Shown here piece after piece: positions 1 through 6,501 of a DNA stretch of 6,680 bases (its first letter is position 1; every line of letters begins with the position of its first letter). This stretch comes from a bacterium (lineage in GTDB: Bacteria; Fidelibacterota; UBA2242). The notes beneath the pieces are model-generated. The model worked only from the letters and a program-made list of their open reading frames with translations. It made no database searches and was not told the DNA's origin. The translations under genes and the position numbers were made by a program. Location: contig JAHIOG010000359.1 in the NCBI GenBank assembly GCA_018895675.1, forward strand, positions 1 to 6,680, given 5' to 3'.

Positions 1-728
1 AGTTCGTGTTTGTTGTGATACCACGATCCGCCGCGAAGTACTCTAAATATGCTGGTTGCCGGTCCCTGCGGATCCCGATACGTCGGTAGGCTGTAGTAAC
101 CGCTCTTGTAATAATCGAAGCACCATTCATACACATTACCGGCAAGATCATAAATTCCAAATATATTGGGTGGAAATTTTGCAACAGGCGATATTCGTTT
201 CCAGCGATCTTTTTTGCCCGTGCCGGAATAGTTTGCCATGCTGTGGTTTAAATCATTCCCGGTGGGATAATTCACTGACATGCCGCCCGATGTTGCCGCA
301 TATTCCCATTGTGCTTCGGTTGGCAAAGAACCTCCAACCCACTTGCAGAAATCCATTGCATCAAACCAGGTCACAAAAGCAACGGGATAATCATTTTTGC
401 TACCGGATCCCTGCATGGGCATTTTACGACCGGTCTTCCGGCAGAATATTTTATACTGCTGAATAGTCACTTCAGTAACGCTCATATAGAAATCCGAAAG
501 AGTCACTTTATGCACCGGTTTTTCGTCGCTATCTCCAACGTTGAATTTATCGCCCATTTCGAATGTGCCACCTTCAACCAGGACGGCTTCTATCCCAATT
601 GGACCGATTTTTACGATGTCATTTCCCCCGGACCGTCCCCGCAGCGCATCGGGTTGATCGGCAAACAGGAGAGATAACCCGATTAATAAAACATTTAAAA
701 AAGTAATTTTGCGGCTGAAAAGTATCAT
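1..728 (-). CDS. SUMF1/FGE-sulfatase-domain secreted protein, partial (C-terminus off left edge)
   Basis: Reading the minus strand from 728 gives 242 uninterrupted codons that run off the window. Seen: a signal peptide (residues 1-23, MILFSRK then a hydrophobic stretch ending LLFA), followed by the landmarks of the formylglycine-generating-enzyme (SUMF1) fold in order: VEGGTFEMGD (51-60), DEKPVHKV (68-75), YPVAFVTWFDAMDFCKW (114-130), LPTEAQWEYAA (135-145), LAGNVYEW (195-202) and RGGSW (232-236). Only the last few dozen residues of the domain appear to be missing. True FGE activates sulfatases by oxidising a cysteine, using a Cys pair shortly after the GGS motif. Aligned without gaps to human FGE as I remember it, those positions are His238 and Leu243, so FGE activity is unlikely. 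Many SUMF1-domain proteins in FCB bacteria are non-catalytic and of unknown role, which is the safest call here. Start: ATG at 728 is preferred over in-frame ATGs at 746 and 749 because it has an AGGA 9 nt upstream and gives a compact signal peptide. It is transcribed divergently from the glucan operon. Confidence 0.9.
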   Translation of the reverse strand, partial: MILFSRKITFLNVLLIGLSLLFADQPDALRGRSGGNDIVKIGPIGIEAVLVEGGTFEMGDKFNVGDSDEKPVHKVTLSDFYMSVTEVTIQQYKIFCRKTGRKMPMQGSGSKNDYPVAFVTWFDAMDFCKWVGGSLPTEAQWEYAATSGGMSVNYPTGNDLNHSMANYSGTGKKDRWKRISPVAKFPPNIFGIYDLAGNVYEWCFDYYKSGYYSLPTYRDPQGPATSIFRVLRGGSWYHNKHE

Positions 729-737
729 AATAGAATT

Positions 738-741
738 TCCT
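738..741 (-). promoter_or_regulatory. Ribosome binding site of the SUMF1-like gene
   Basis: AGGA on the minus strand, 9 nt before the ATG at 728. It decides that start over the upstream in-frame ATGs at 746 and 749, which have only a purine stretch (AGAGAA) directly against them, too close to act as a good Shine-Dalgarno site. Confidence 0.5.
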
Positions 742-868
742 GCCATCATTTCTCTAAAAATATCGATTTCAAGAAGCAGATACAAGTACAATTTTACATA
801 TTTTGCTCAATCTGGCTAATGCATCGATAAAAATGATGACACAATAACAATCCCATGTTTTGGTATTC

Positions 869-896
869 TTTCAAACAACAATGAAATTTTTATACT
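869..896 (+). promoter_or_regulatory. Candidate promoter of the glucan-degradation operon
   Basis: The 233-bp divergent intergenic region (729-961) is the only place for an operon promoter. TATACT at 891-896 resembles a -10 box. TTTCAA at 869-874, 16 nt upstream, is a poor -35 (three of six consensus bases). This would give a leader of roughly 60 nt. The match is weak, and FCB bacteria often use a different promoter consensus, so this is a low-confidence guess. I saw no clear operator, and no promoter I trust for the minus-strand gene. Confidence 0.2.
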
Positions 897-948
897 ATTT
901 ATATGCGAGATATGTTAATATATCATCGCTGAAAAAAGAGATATGTAC

Positions 949-954
949 AGAGGA
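949..954 (+). promoter_or_regulatory. Ribosome binding site of the debranching enzyme gene
   Basis: AGAGGA lies 7 nt before the ATG at 962. It decides the start: the same frame is open back to a TTG at 860, but that codon has no ribosome binding site and would put 34 extra residues in front of the lipoprotein signal peptide. Confidence 0.8.
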
Positions 955-961
955 ACACCAT

Positions 962-3496
962 ATGACAGATTTTATAAAATTCCCGGTAAAATACCGGGTG
1001 TTATTAAGTTTCCTGATTTTATTTGGATTAATCACATGTAACAATTCCGGAACTTCCAGCATGAATACCATACTTATCCACTACCACCGATTTGACAGCA
1101 ATTACACCGACTGGTCCCTGTGGACATGGCTTGATCAAAAATCGGTTGAATTAATTTCTATTGGTAAAGACGATTTTGGAGCGATCTTCCGAATGGATGT
1201 AACACAGTATCCACCTAAGGGCAATATTGGAATCCTCCCCAGATTCGGAAATTGGGAGAAAAAGGATGACCCCAACCGCTACTGGAGCAGATCGATGTCC
1301 AATGAAATCTGGATATTACAGGGTGACGGAACTCTGTATCTGAACAAACCGGATACAACACCCTTTATCAGAAAAGCATTTCTGGATGGCCCGGACAGGC
1401 TAACTGTAGTATTGTCAAATCCACTTCATAAAAAATTACTGGCGCAACTTAATCCAACAATTGAATTGAAAAATAAACTGCTTACGAAATTCAAGAAAAT
1501 AGACCTTATGCCTGAAGATTCAGATTCTTCAATGATACTTCAAATTAATATGCTCGAACCAATCGAAATAGCCGACCTTCCGGGTAAAATTATCGCAAAC
1601 GGGTATAAATCCGGTCCGATTCTCCTGAGAGATATTCTGACCGATCCGAAGTATTATACAGATTCTCCTCTGGGAGCATTTTATTCACCGGAAAAAACAA
1701 TCTTCAAACTATTTACCCCCGGCGCAAGCAAAGTAACGCTGAACCTGTATGAAAAAGCGTCAGGTGGAAAACCAGATCAATATTCCTTAAAGAAATCGGA
1801 ATCCGGCACCTGGTCGGTTGAGATCAAAGACAATCTGCTGGGCAAGTATTACACCTATTCCATAGATGGTCCCGATCCCTCTTACCGACCGGATCATGAA
1901 GTAATCGACCCCTATGCCACCTGCGTCACAACCCATGACGGCAGAGCTTTGATATTTCAGGATGATATGCCTATCGCCGATTCTCCGAAATTTCCCTTCA
2001 ATGAGGCTGTTATTTATGAAATGCATGTCAGGGATTTTTCCATCGCCGAAAATTCCGGGATTAAAAATAAAGGTAATTATTCGGGTTTTACTGAAGAGAA
2101 CACGCGACTGCCGGGAACAGACATTAAAACCGGTCTGGATCACCTGCTTGAATTAGGTATTAATACCGTCCAACTGATGCCGATTCAGGATTTTGAGCAT
2201 GACAATGCGGTTAACAGTTATTTCTGGGGCTACATGACCGTGAATTTCAATTCCCCCGATGGGTGGTTTACCAGCGATCAATACGATGCGAGCCGCGTTA
2301 AAGAATTCAAGCAGTTAGTGGACGCTCTCCATCGTAAAGGAATAAAAGTGGTTCTGGATGTCGTTTACAATCATACGGCGGAAGGCAATCCCGAAATCCG
2401 CTACAACTTCAACGGAATCACACCGAATTTCTATTATCGACAGCGACCGGACGGAAGTTACTGGAACGGCTCAGGCTGCGGCAATGAAGTCCGTTCCGAA
2501 CAGCCGATGGTTCGCAAATTCATCATTGAATCTCTGAAATACTGGGTTAATACATATAAAGTTGACGGCTTTCGATTTGATCTGATGGGATTGATCGACA
2601 TGGAAACCATGGAAACAATCGTCGAAGAACTCAGAGCAATCAAACCGGATATATTTCTCTATGGCGAACCCTGGACTGCCGGCGGCACTCCGATTAAACC
2701 AACTATCAAAGGCACTCAGCGAGGCAAAGGTTTCGCAGTATTTAATGATCACTTTCGGGATGCATTGAAAGGTCCCTGGCATAACACCGATCCGGGCTAT
2801 GTTCAGAAAGGAAAAAATATTAAAGCCGTACAGAAAGGAATTATCGGAAGCATCACCGATTTTGCAGATTCTCCGTCGGAAGTCATCAACTATGTGACTT
2901 GCCATGACGGCAGGACGCTGTGGGATCAATTAGTGATTTCCACCGAAAAGGACAGTTCTCTGACCGATACCGAACTGAAAGCAATGGATAAACTGGCGGC
3001 TGTGATTATTTTCACTTCTCAAGGTGTTCCGTTCATGCACGGTGGTCAGGAATTTCTGCGGACAAAATTCGGCTCCCACAATAGTTATAATCAACCGGAC
3101 AAAATCAATAAGATTCGCTGGGATTACAAACAGGAAAATCGTGATGTTTTTAACTATTATAAGGGACTCATTCAACTTCGCAACGAACATCCGATGTTCA
3201 GAATAACTTCCGCAGAGGAAATTAATCGAAATATCTCGTTTTTAAATAAAAAGAAAAAGAACGTTCCCGTCAACTGTATCGCTTATCAGATTAATCGAGG
3301 AAATACAGGTGATTCCTGGCGAAATGTTCTTGTGTTGATCAATCCAAATCACAAGTCCGAAACCTTTACAATTCCGGCAGGCAAGTGGATCCTTGTTGTC
3401 GATCATACGATTGCCGGAGTCGATATAATCAAACCGGTTTCTGAAACTGAAGTTGAACTTAAACCCATTTCCGCAATGGTGCTATATAAACTATGA
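962..3496 (+). CDS. pulA: Lipoprotein GH13 debranching enzyme (type I pullulanase-like)
   Basis: 844 residues; expected to hydrolyse alpha-1,6 branch points of pullulan, starch or glycogen. Seen in order: basic N-terminus and hydrophobic segment ending LITC (Cys26), a lipobox with slightly atypical Thr at -1; a CBM41/PUD domain (about 34-132, opening ILIHYHRFD and Trp-rich); a pullulanase N2-like domain (about 134-230); CBM48 (about 237-310, LGAFYSPEKT); the GH13 barrel from about 349 (AVIYEMHVRDF); and a C-terminal beta domain to YKL. The catalytic regions are complete: I, DVVYNHT (466-472); II, GFRFDLMG with nucleophile Asp540; III, LYGEPW with acid/base Glu569; IV, YVTCHDGRTLWD with Asp649. 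Odd: the type I pullulanase signature YNWGYDP reads YFWGYMT (420-426), and region IV has HDG instead of HDN; both resemble isoamylases. CBM41 argues for pullulanase, so debranching is firm but exact specificity is not. First gene of a two-gene operon. The start at 962 is set by its ribosome binding site and the signal peptide. Confidence 0.93.
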   Translation: MTDFIKFPVKYRVLLSFLILFGLITCNNSGTSSMNTILIHYHRFDSNYTDWSLWTWLDQKSVELISIGKDDFGAIFRMDVTQYPPKGNIGILPRFGNWEKKDDPNRYWSRSMSNEIWILQGDGTLYLNKPDTTPFIRKAFLDGPDRLTVVLSNPLHKKLLAQLNPTIELKNKLLTKFKKIDLMPEDSDSSMILQINMLEPIEIADLPGKIIANGYKSGPILLRDILTDPKYYTDSPLGAFYSPEKTIFKLFTPGASKVTLNLYEKASGGKPDQYSLKKSESGTWSVEIKDNLLGKYYTYSIDGPDPSYRPDHEVIDPYATCVTTHDGRALIFQDDMPIADSPKFPFNEAVIYEMHVRDFSIAENSGIKNKGNYSGFTEENTRLPGTDIKTGLDHLLELGINTVQLMPIQDFEHDNAVNSYFWGYMTVNFNSPDGWFTSDQYDASRVKEFKQLVDALHRKGIKVVLDVVYNHTAEGNPEIRYNFNGITPNFYYRQRPDGSYWNGSGCGNEVRSEQPMVRKFIIESLKYWVNTYKVDGFRFDLMGLIDMETMETIVEELRAIKPDIFLYGEPWTAGGTPIKPTIKGTQRGKGFAVFNDHFRDALKGPWHNTDPGYVQKGKNIKAVQKGIIGSITDFADSPSEVINYVTCHDGRTLWDQLVISTEKDSSLTDTELKAMDKLAAVIIFTSQGVPFMHGGQEFLRTKFGSHNSYNQPDKINKIRWDYKQENRDVFNYYKGLIQLRNEHPMFRITSAEEINRNISFLNKKKKNVPVNCIAYQINRGNTGDSWRNVLVLINPNHKSETFTIPAGKWILVVDHTIAGVDIIKPVSETEVELKPISAMVLYKL

Positions 3497-3508
3497 GCAA
3501 CAATTTTT

Positions 3509-3514
3509 AAAGGA
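3509..3514 (+). promoter_or_regulatory. Ribosome binding site of the alpha-amylase gene
   Basis: AAAGGA lies 6 nt before the ATG at 3521, within the 24-nt gap after the debranching enzyme stop. There is no room for a separate promoter or terminator in the gap, which supports co-transcription. Confidence 0.75.
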
Positions 3515-3520
3515 TATCTG

Positions 3521-5935
3521 ATGAAAAAGAAAATCAACATTTTAATAACAGTTGGATTTTCCACTCTTCTGCTTTTGGGGGTATCAGGTCTTCGCTCCAG
3601 CTCAATATCTTCCGAATCATTCAAACCAGCCGAACTTATTGAATTTCGGACTATCGAACCCGGAACAACAACGTCTGTATATATCGAGGATATATTTTTT
3701 GCTAAATCCTATAAACTGAAGTTTTCCCAAAACGTAAATATCAACGTTGGCTACAATCTCAAAGACAATCTAATTCTGCTCACACCAGCCGATAATTTTT
3801 CCGGAATTACATATCTCGAATTTTTGAATTATAAGGAACGCTACATTCTGCCGGTCATTGTGAAAGAGAAAATTAAAGTCGAGTTTCAGATTGCGGTCGA
3901 TGAAAAAGACGCGGATGTTTTCGTTATGGGAAATTTCAACAACTGGAGCCGCAACTCAACTGCAATGTCTGATGATGATAACGACGGTATTTATACACGC
4001 AGCGTTTACCTCGATGACGGCATTTATGAATATCAGTTTGTCATCGGCAAACGAGAAATATACGATCCCGAAAATCCGGTTAAAGTCGACAACGGCTTTG
4101 GATATTATAATTCATTGATCCATGTAAAATCTCCCAATAAAGAACAAATCCCGCAGCTCTATTTTCTACCATATCAAAATGATCATTGCCTCCACCTGGC
4201 GCTAGACGCATCAAAACACAGCGAAAATATTCGAATAACGGTATTAAAGGATAACGTCTTTTATCCCTCAGAATATATTGAGATCTCGGATAATGAAGTT
4301 GCAGTCGATCTTAGTCCGCTGTCAGATGATCCGACATTAATAACACTAAGAATCATCGCAAGCTACGAAAATATAACGGGAAACGTTATAACCGTCCGGA
4401 CTCAAAATGGCGAGCCTCTAAAATCAGACAAACCGTTTCTCTGGCAGGATGCGGTCATCTATTCATTAATGATCGACCGGTTTAAGAACGGAAACAGCAC
4501 CAATGACGATCCGATCAACCATCCCGACTTAGATTGGCGCGCCAATTTCCAGGGCGGCGATTTTGCCGGTATAACTCAACAGATCGAAGCGGGGTATTTT
4601 AACAGACTCGGAGTAAACACTCTCTGGATATCGCCGGTTAATAAAACCACCGATAAAGCATACCGGGAATGGCCCGAGCCCCACCGCTACTATACCGGTT
4701 ATCATGGATACTGGTCGGTCAGTGAAAATGAAACGGAACCGCGCTTCGGAACGCTCAACGAACTGAAAAAATTGGTAGATGTCGCCCACGATCATGGAAT
4801 CAAGGTACTGTTGGATTTTATTTCAAATCATACTCACATCGAACACCATTTTTTCAGCGAACACCGGGATTGGTACGGCACGCTTGATCTTCCGGACGGC
4901 TCAAAAAACATCCGTCGCTGGGATGAGTATCGCCTGACAACCTGGTTTGACACATTTATACCATCTTTTGACTTTATCAACTCCAGCGAAGCGCTCGAAG
5001 CAATAACGGACAATGCCGTCTGGTGGTTGCAAGAGACAAGTGTTGACGGATTCCGGCATGACGCAACAAAACACGTTCCATATGAATTCTGGCGATCATT
5101 GACAAAGAAGATTAAAACGAAGGTTAATCCGGATCGCTCATTGAACGTTTTTCAAATCGGTGAAAGTTTCGGTGGACACGATCTGATCAAATCCTACGTA
5201 AACAACGGTATGCTGGATTCGCAATTTAACTTTGGTCAATTCTTTACCGCACGGCGAATATTCACAGAACCGAACGGAAGGCTCTCAGAACTCAAAGTTG
5301 CAATTGATAAAGCCCTCGAAGTTTATGGATATAATCATTTGATGGGAAACATTCTTGACAGCCACGATCAAGTCAGAATCATGGCTCTCCTGGAAGGCGA
5401 CCTTACACTATCCGAAAATGGCGTCGAACGGGCGTTTCGCGAGCCGGCGATTCAGGTGGACGATATTACGACCTATAAAAAGGAACAAATCTTATTCTGC
5501 TATCTGATGACTGTTCCGGGAATCCCGATTATTTACTATGGCGATGAATTCGGAATGACCGGCGCGAATGATCCCGATAACCGCCGGATGATGCGCTTTG
5601 GCGATCAACTGAATCAATTGGAGAAAGAGCAGCTCGAGCATAATTCGAAATTGATAAACCTGAGGAAAAAATATTCTGCTCTTCGCCGTGGCGATTATAT
5701 CAATCTTTATACCAATGATAAGGTGATGATTTATTCACGAGGCGATCCAAATCAAAGACTGATTATATTATTCAATAAAGGATCACAATCCGGGAACGTT
5801 CATCTGAGTCTTCCTCCCTGGATAGATGGTGACTCTTTACAGTCTCTGTTGAAAGATAAAAATTATCGGATTGAGGATCGAAAGCTTGTATTACAAATTC
5901 CGGAATACAGCTATGATGTTCTGTTGATTGAATAA
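3521..5935 (+). CDS. Exported GH13 alpha-amylase-family enzyme with CBM48-like domain
   Basis: 804 residues; expected to cut alpha-1,4 links in starch, glycogen or the linear chains released by the upstream debrancher, outside the cytoplasm. Seen: Sec signal peptide (MKKK then about 18 hydrophobic residues, no lipobox Cys); a beta-rich domain of unassigned type (about 35-118); a glycogen-binding CBM48/AMPK-beta-like domain (about 120-202) with VFVMGNFNNW (133-142) and GIYEYQFVIG; a second unassigned beta-rich stretch (about 203-298); the GH13 barrel from WQDAVIYSLMIDRF (308-321); and a C-terminal beta domain ending VLLIE. Catalytic regions: I, DFISNH (432-437); V-like, PSFDFIN (481-487); II, GFRHDATKH with nucleophile Asp514; III, GES with Glu548; IV, DSHDQ with Asp616; then PGIPIIYYGDEFG (666-678). 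The KH after the nucleophile is typical of alpha-amylases rather than cyclomaltodextrinases, though a neopullulanase-like activity cannot be excluded. It has no T9SS sorting domain, so a periplasmic location is likely. Second gene of the operon. Confidence 0.92.
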   Translation: MKKKINILITVGFSTLLLLGVSGLRSSSISSESFKPAELIEFRTIEPGTTTSVYIEDIFFAKSYKLKFSQNVNINVGYNLKDNLILLTPADNFSGITYLEFLNYKERYILPVIVKEKIKVEFQIAVDEKDADVFVMGNFNNWSRNSTAMSDDDNDGIYTRSVYLDDGIYEYQFVIGKREIYDPENPVKVDNGFGYYNSLIHVKSPNKEQIPQLYFLPYQNDHCLHLALDASKHSENIRITVLKDNVFYPSEYIEISDNEVAVDLSPLSDDPTLITLRIIASYENITGNVITVRTQNGEPLKSDKPFLWQDAVIYSLMIDRFKNGNSTNDDPINHPDLDWRANFQGGDFAGITQQIEAGYFNRLGVNTLWISPVNKTTDKAYREWPEPHRYYTGYHGYWSVSENETEPRFGTLNELKKLVDVAHDHGIKVLLDFISNHTHIEHHFFSEHRDWYGTLDLPDGSKNIRRWDEYRLTTWFDTFIPSFDFINSSEALEAITDNAVWWLQETSVDGFRHDATKHVPYEFWRSLTKKIKTKVNPDRSLNVFQIGESFGGHDLIKSYVNNGMLDSQFNFGQFFTARRIFTEPNGRLSELKVAIDKALEVYGYNHLMGNILDSHDQVRIMALLEGDLTLSENGVERAFREPAIQVDDITTYKKEQILFCYLMTVPGIPIIYYGDEFGMTGANDPDNRRMMRFGDQLNQLEKEQLEHNSKLINLRKKYSALRRGDYINLYTNDKVMIYSRGDPNQRLIILFNKGSQSGNVHLSLPPWIDGDSLQSLLKDKNYRIEDRKLVLQIPEYSYDVLLIE

Positions 5936-5937
5936 CC

Positions 5938-6198
5938 CTATTTAAGAAATATCATCTTTTTCGATAGAATTACATCCTGACATTCCAGGATAAAGATATA
6001 AACACCGGCGCTGACCGGTCTCCCGCTGCCGTCTTTGCCATTCCAAATCACCGCATAAATTCCGGCTTTGCTCTTTCCATCAACCAGCGTTATGACCTGT
6101 CGTCCGTTGACATCGTATATCGTCAAGTGGATATCAGCCATTTCCGGTAAATCAAACCGGATCGTTGTGGTAGGATTAAAGGAATTGGGATAATTTTT
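5938..6198 (-). pseudogene. Orphan T9SS type A C-terminal sorting domain, passenger missing
   Basis: The minus-strand frame encodes 86 residues that form an essentially complete type IX secretion sorting domain of the FlgD-Ig-like kind: KNYPNSFNPTTTIRFDLP, then LTIYDVNGRQV, a GIYAVIWNGKDGSGRPVSAG segment and the terminal KKMIFLK before a TAG. In working genes this domain sits at the end of a large secreted protein and is removed during export. Here the codon immediately before Lys-Asn-Tyr-Pro is an in-frame TAA (6199-6201), so no passenger is attached. An internal ATG at 6141 could in principle start a 67-residue product, but it lies inside the domain and has no properly spaced ribosome binding site. 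I read it as a remnant of a rearranged gene. Its stop is 2 nt from the end of the convergent amylase gene, and the toxin gene ends just upstream of it on the same strand. Confidence 0.85.
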
Positions 6199-6207
6199 TT
6201 ATATATT

Positions 6208-6501
6208 TTATTTTATTCTTTTTCTCCAGTAATCAGGTTCTCTATTAAGCTGCATTACCGCAATTATTAAAATTTCGTTCTTAATAATTTGGTAAATTAC
6301 TCCGAATGGGAAGCGATTGGTTAGACACCGCCTTGTATTTTTTGATAGTTTTGACCATGCTTTTGGAAATTTTAGAATATTCTGAATAGCTGCATAAACT
6401 TCTCTGGCAAATTCAAGTCCAAGACCTTTCTGACATTCCTCATAATAGTCAATTGCTTTAATCATTTCATTCTTTGCGGAAGGGTGAAAGGAGAATTTCA
6501 T
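6208..6501 (-). CDS. RelE/ParE-superfamily toxin of a type II toxin-antitoxin module
   Basis: 97 residues, the usual length for this family. Seen: N-terminal HPSAKNEMIKAIDYYEE (6-22), the helix segment GLGLEFAREVYAAI, then Arg57-Arg58, FPFGVIYQI (64-72) and the C-terminal AVMQLNREPDYWRKRIK (81-97), a very typical ending for the ParE/RelE-like 'plasmid stabilisation' toxins. Members of this superfamily either cleave ribosome-bound mRNA or block DNA gyrase; sequence alone does not say which. The ATG at 6501 overlaps the antitoxin stop as ATGA, so translation is probably coupled; no strong separate ribosome binding site is visible. The gene ends 9 nt before the orphan sorting domain. Coding GC is visibly lower than in the glucan genes, consistent with a mobile cassette. 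Confidence 0.92.
   Translation of the reverse strand: MKFSFHPSAKNEMIKAIDYYEECQKGLGLEFAREVYAAIQNILKFPKAWSKLSKNTRRCLTNRFPFGVIYQIIKNEILIIAVMQLNREPDYWRKRIK

Noticed and set aside
56..677. Two plus-strand open frames (56-466 and 309-677)
   Set aside because: Both are antisense to the SUMF1-like gene, whose frame shows clear family motifs; their translations show no recognisable domain.
860..961. 34-codon N-terminal extension of the debranching enzyme from a TTG start
   Set aside because: No ribosome binding site at the TTG, and the extension would bury the lipoprotein signal peptide; ATG at 962 has AGAGGA at ideal spacing.
1787..3190. Several minus-strand and small plus-strand open frames inside the debranching enzyme gene
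   Set aside because: Shadows of a well-supported GH13 gene; no domain signal or ribosome binding site of note.
5936..6010. Bidirectional terminator between the convergent amylase and sorting-domain fragment
   Set aside because: Only 2 nt separate the stops, and no GC-rich hairpin followed by a T run was found here.
5900..6198. Invertible switch that would fuse the sorting domain to the amylase
   Set aside because: The opposing orientation and 2-nt spacing are suggestive, but no inverted repeats bounding such a segment were seen, and the amylase ends at a natural GH13 C-terminus.
6140..6200. Terminator from the CCGGT-7 nt-ACCGG inverted repeat and the T run at 6194-6200
   Set aside because: The short stem lies inside the sorting-domain coding sequence, roughly 35 nt from the T run, too far for an intrinsic terminator.
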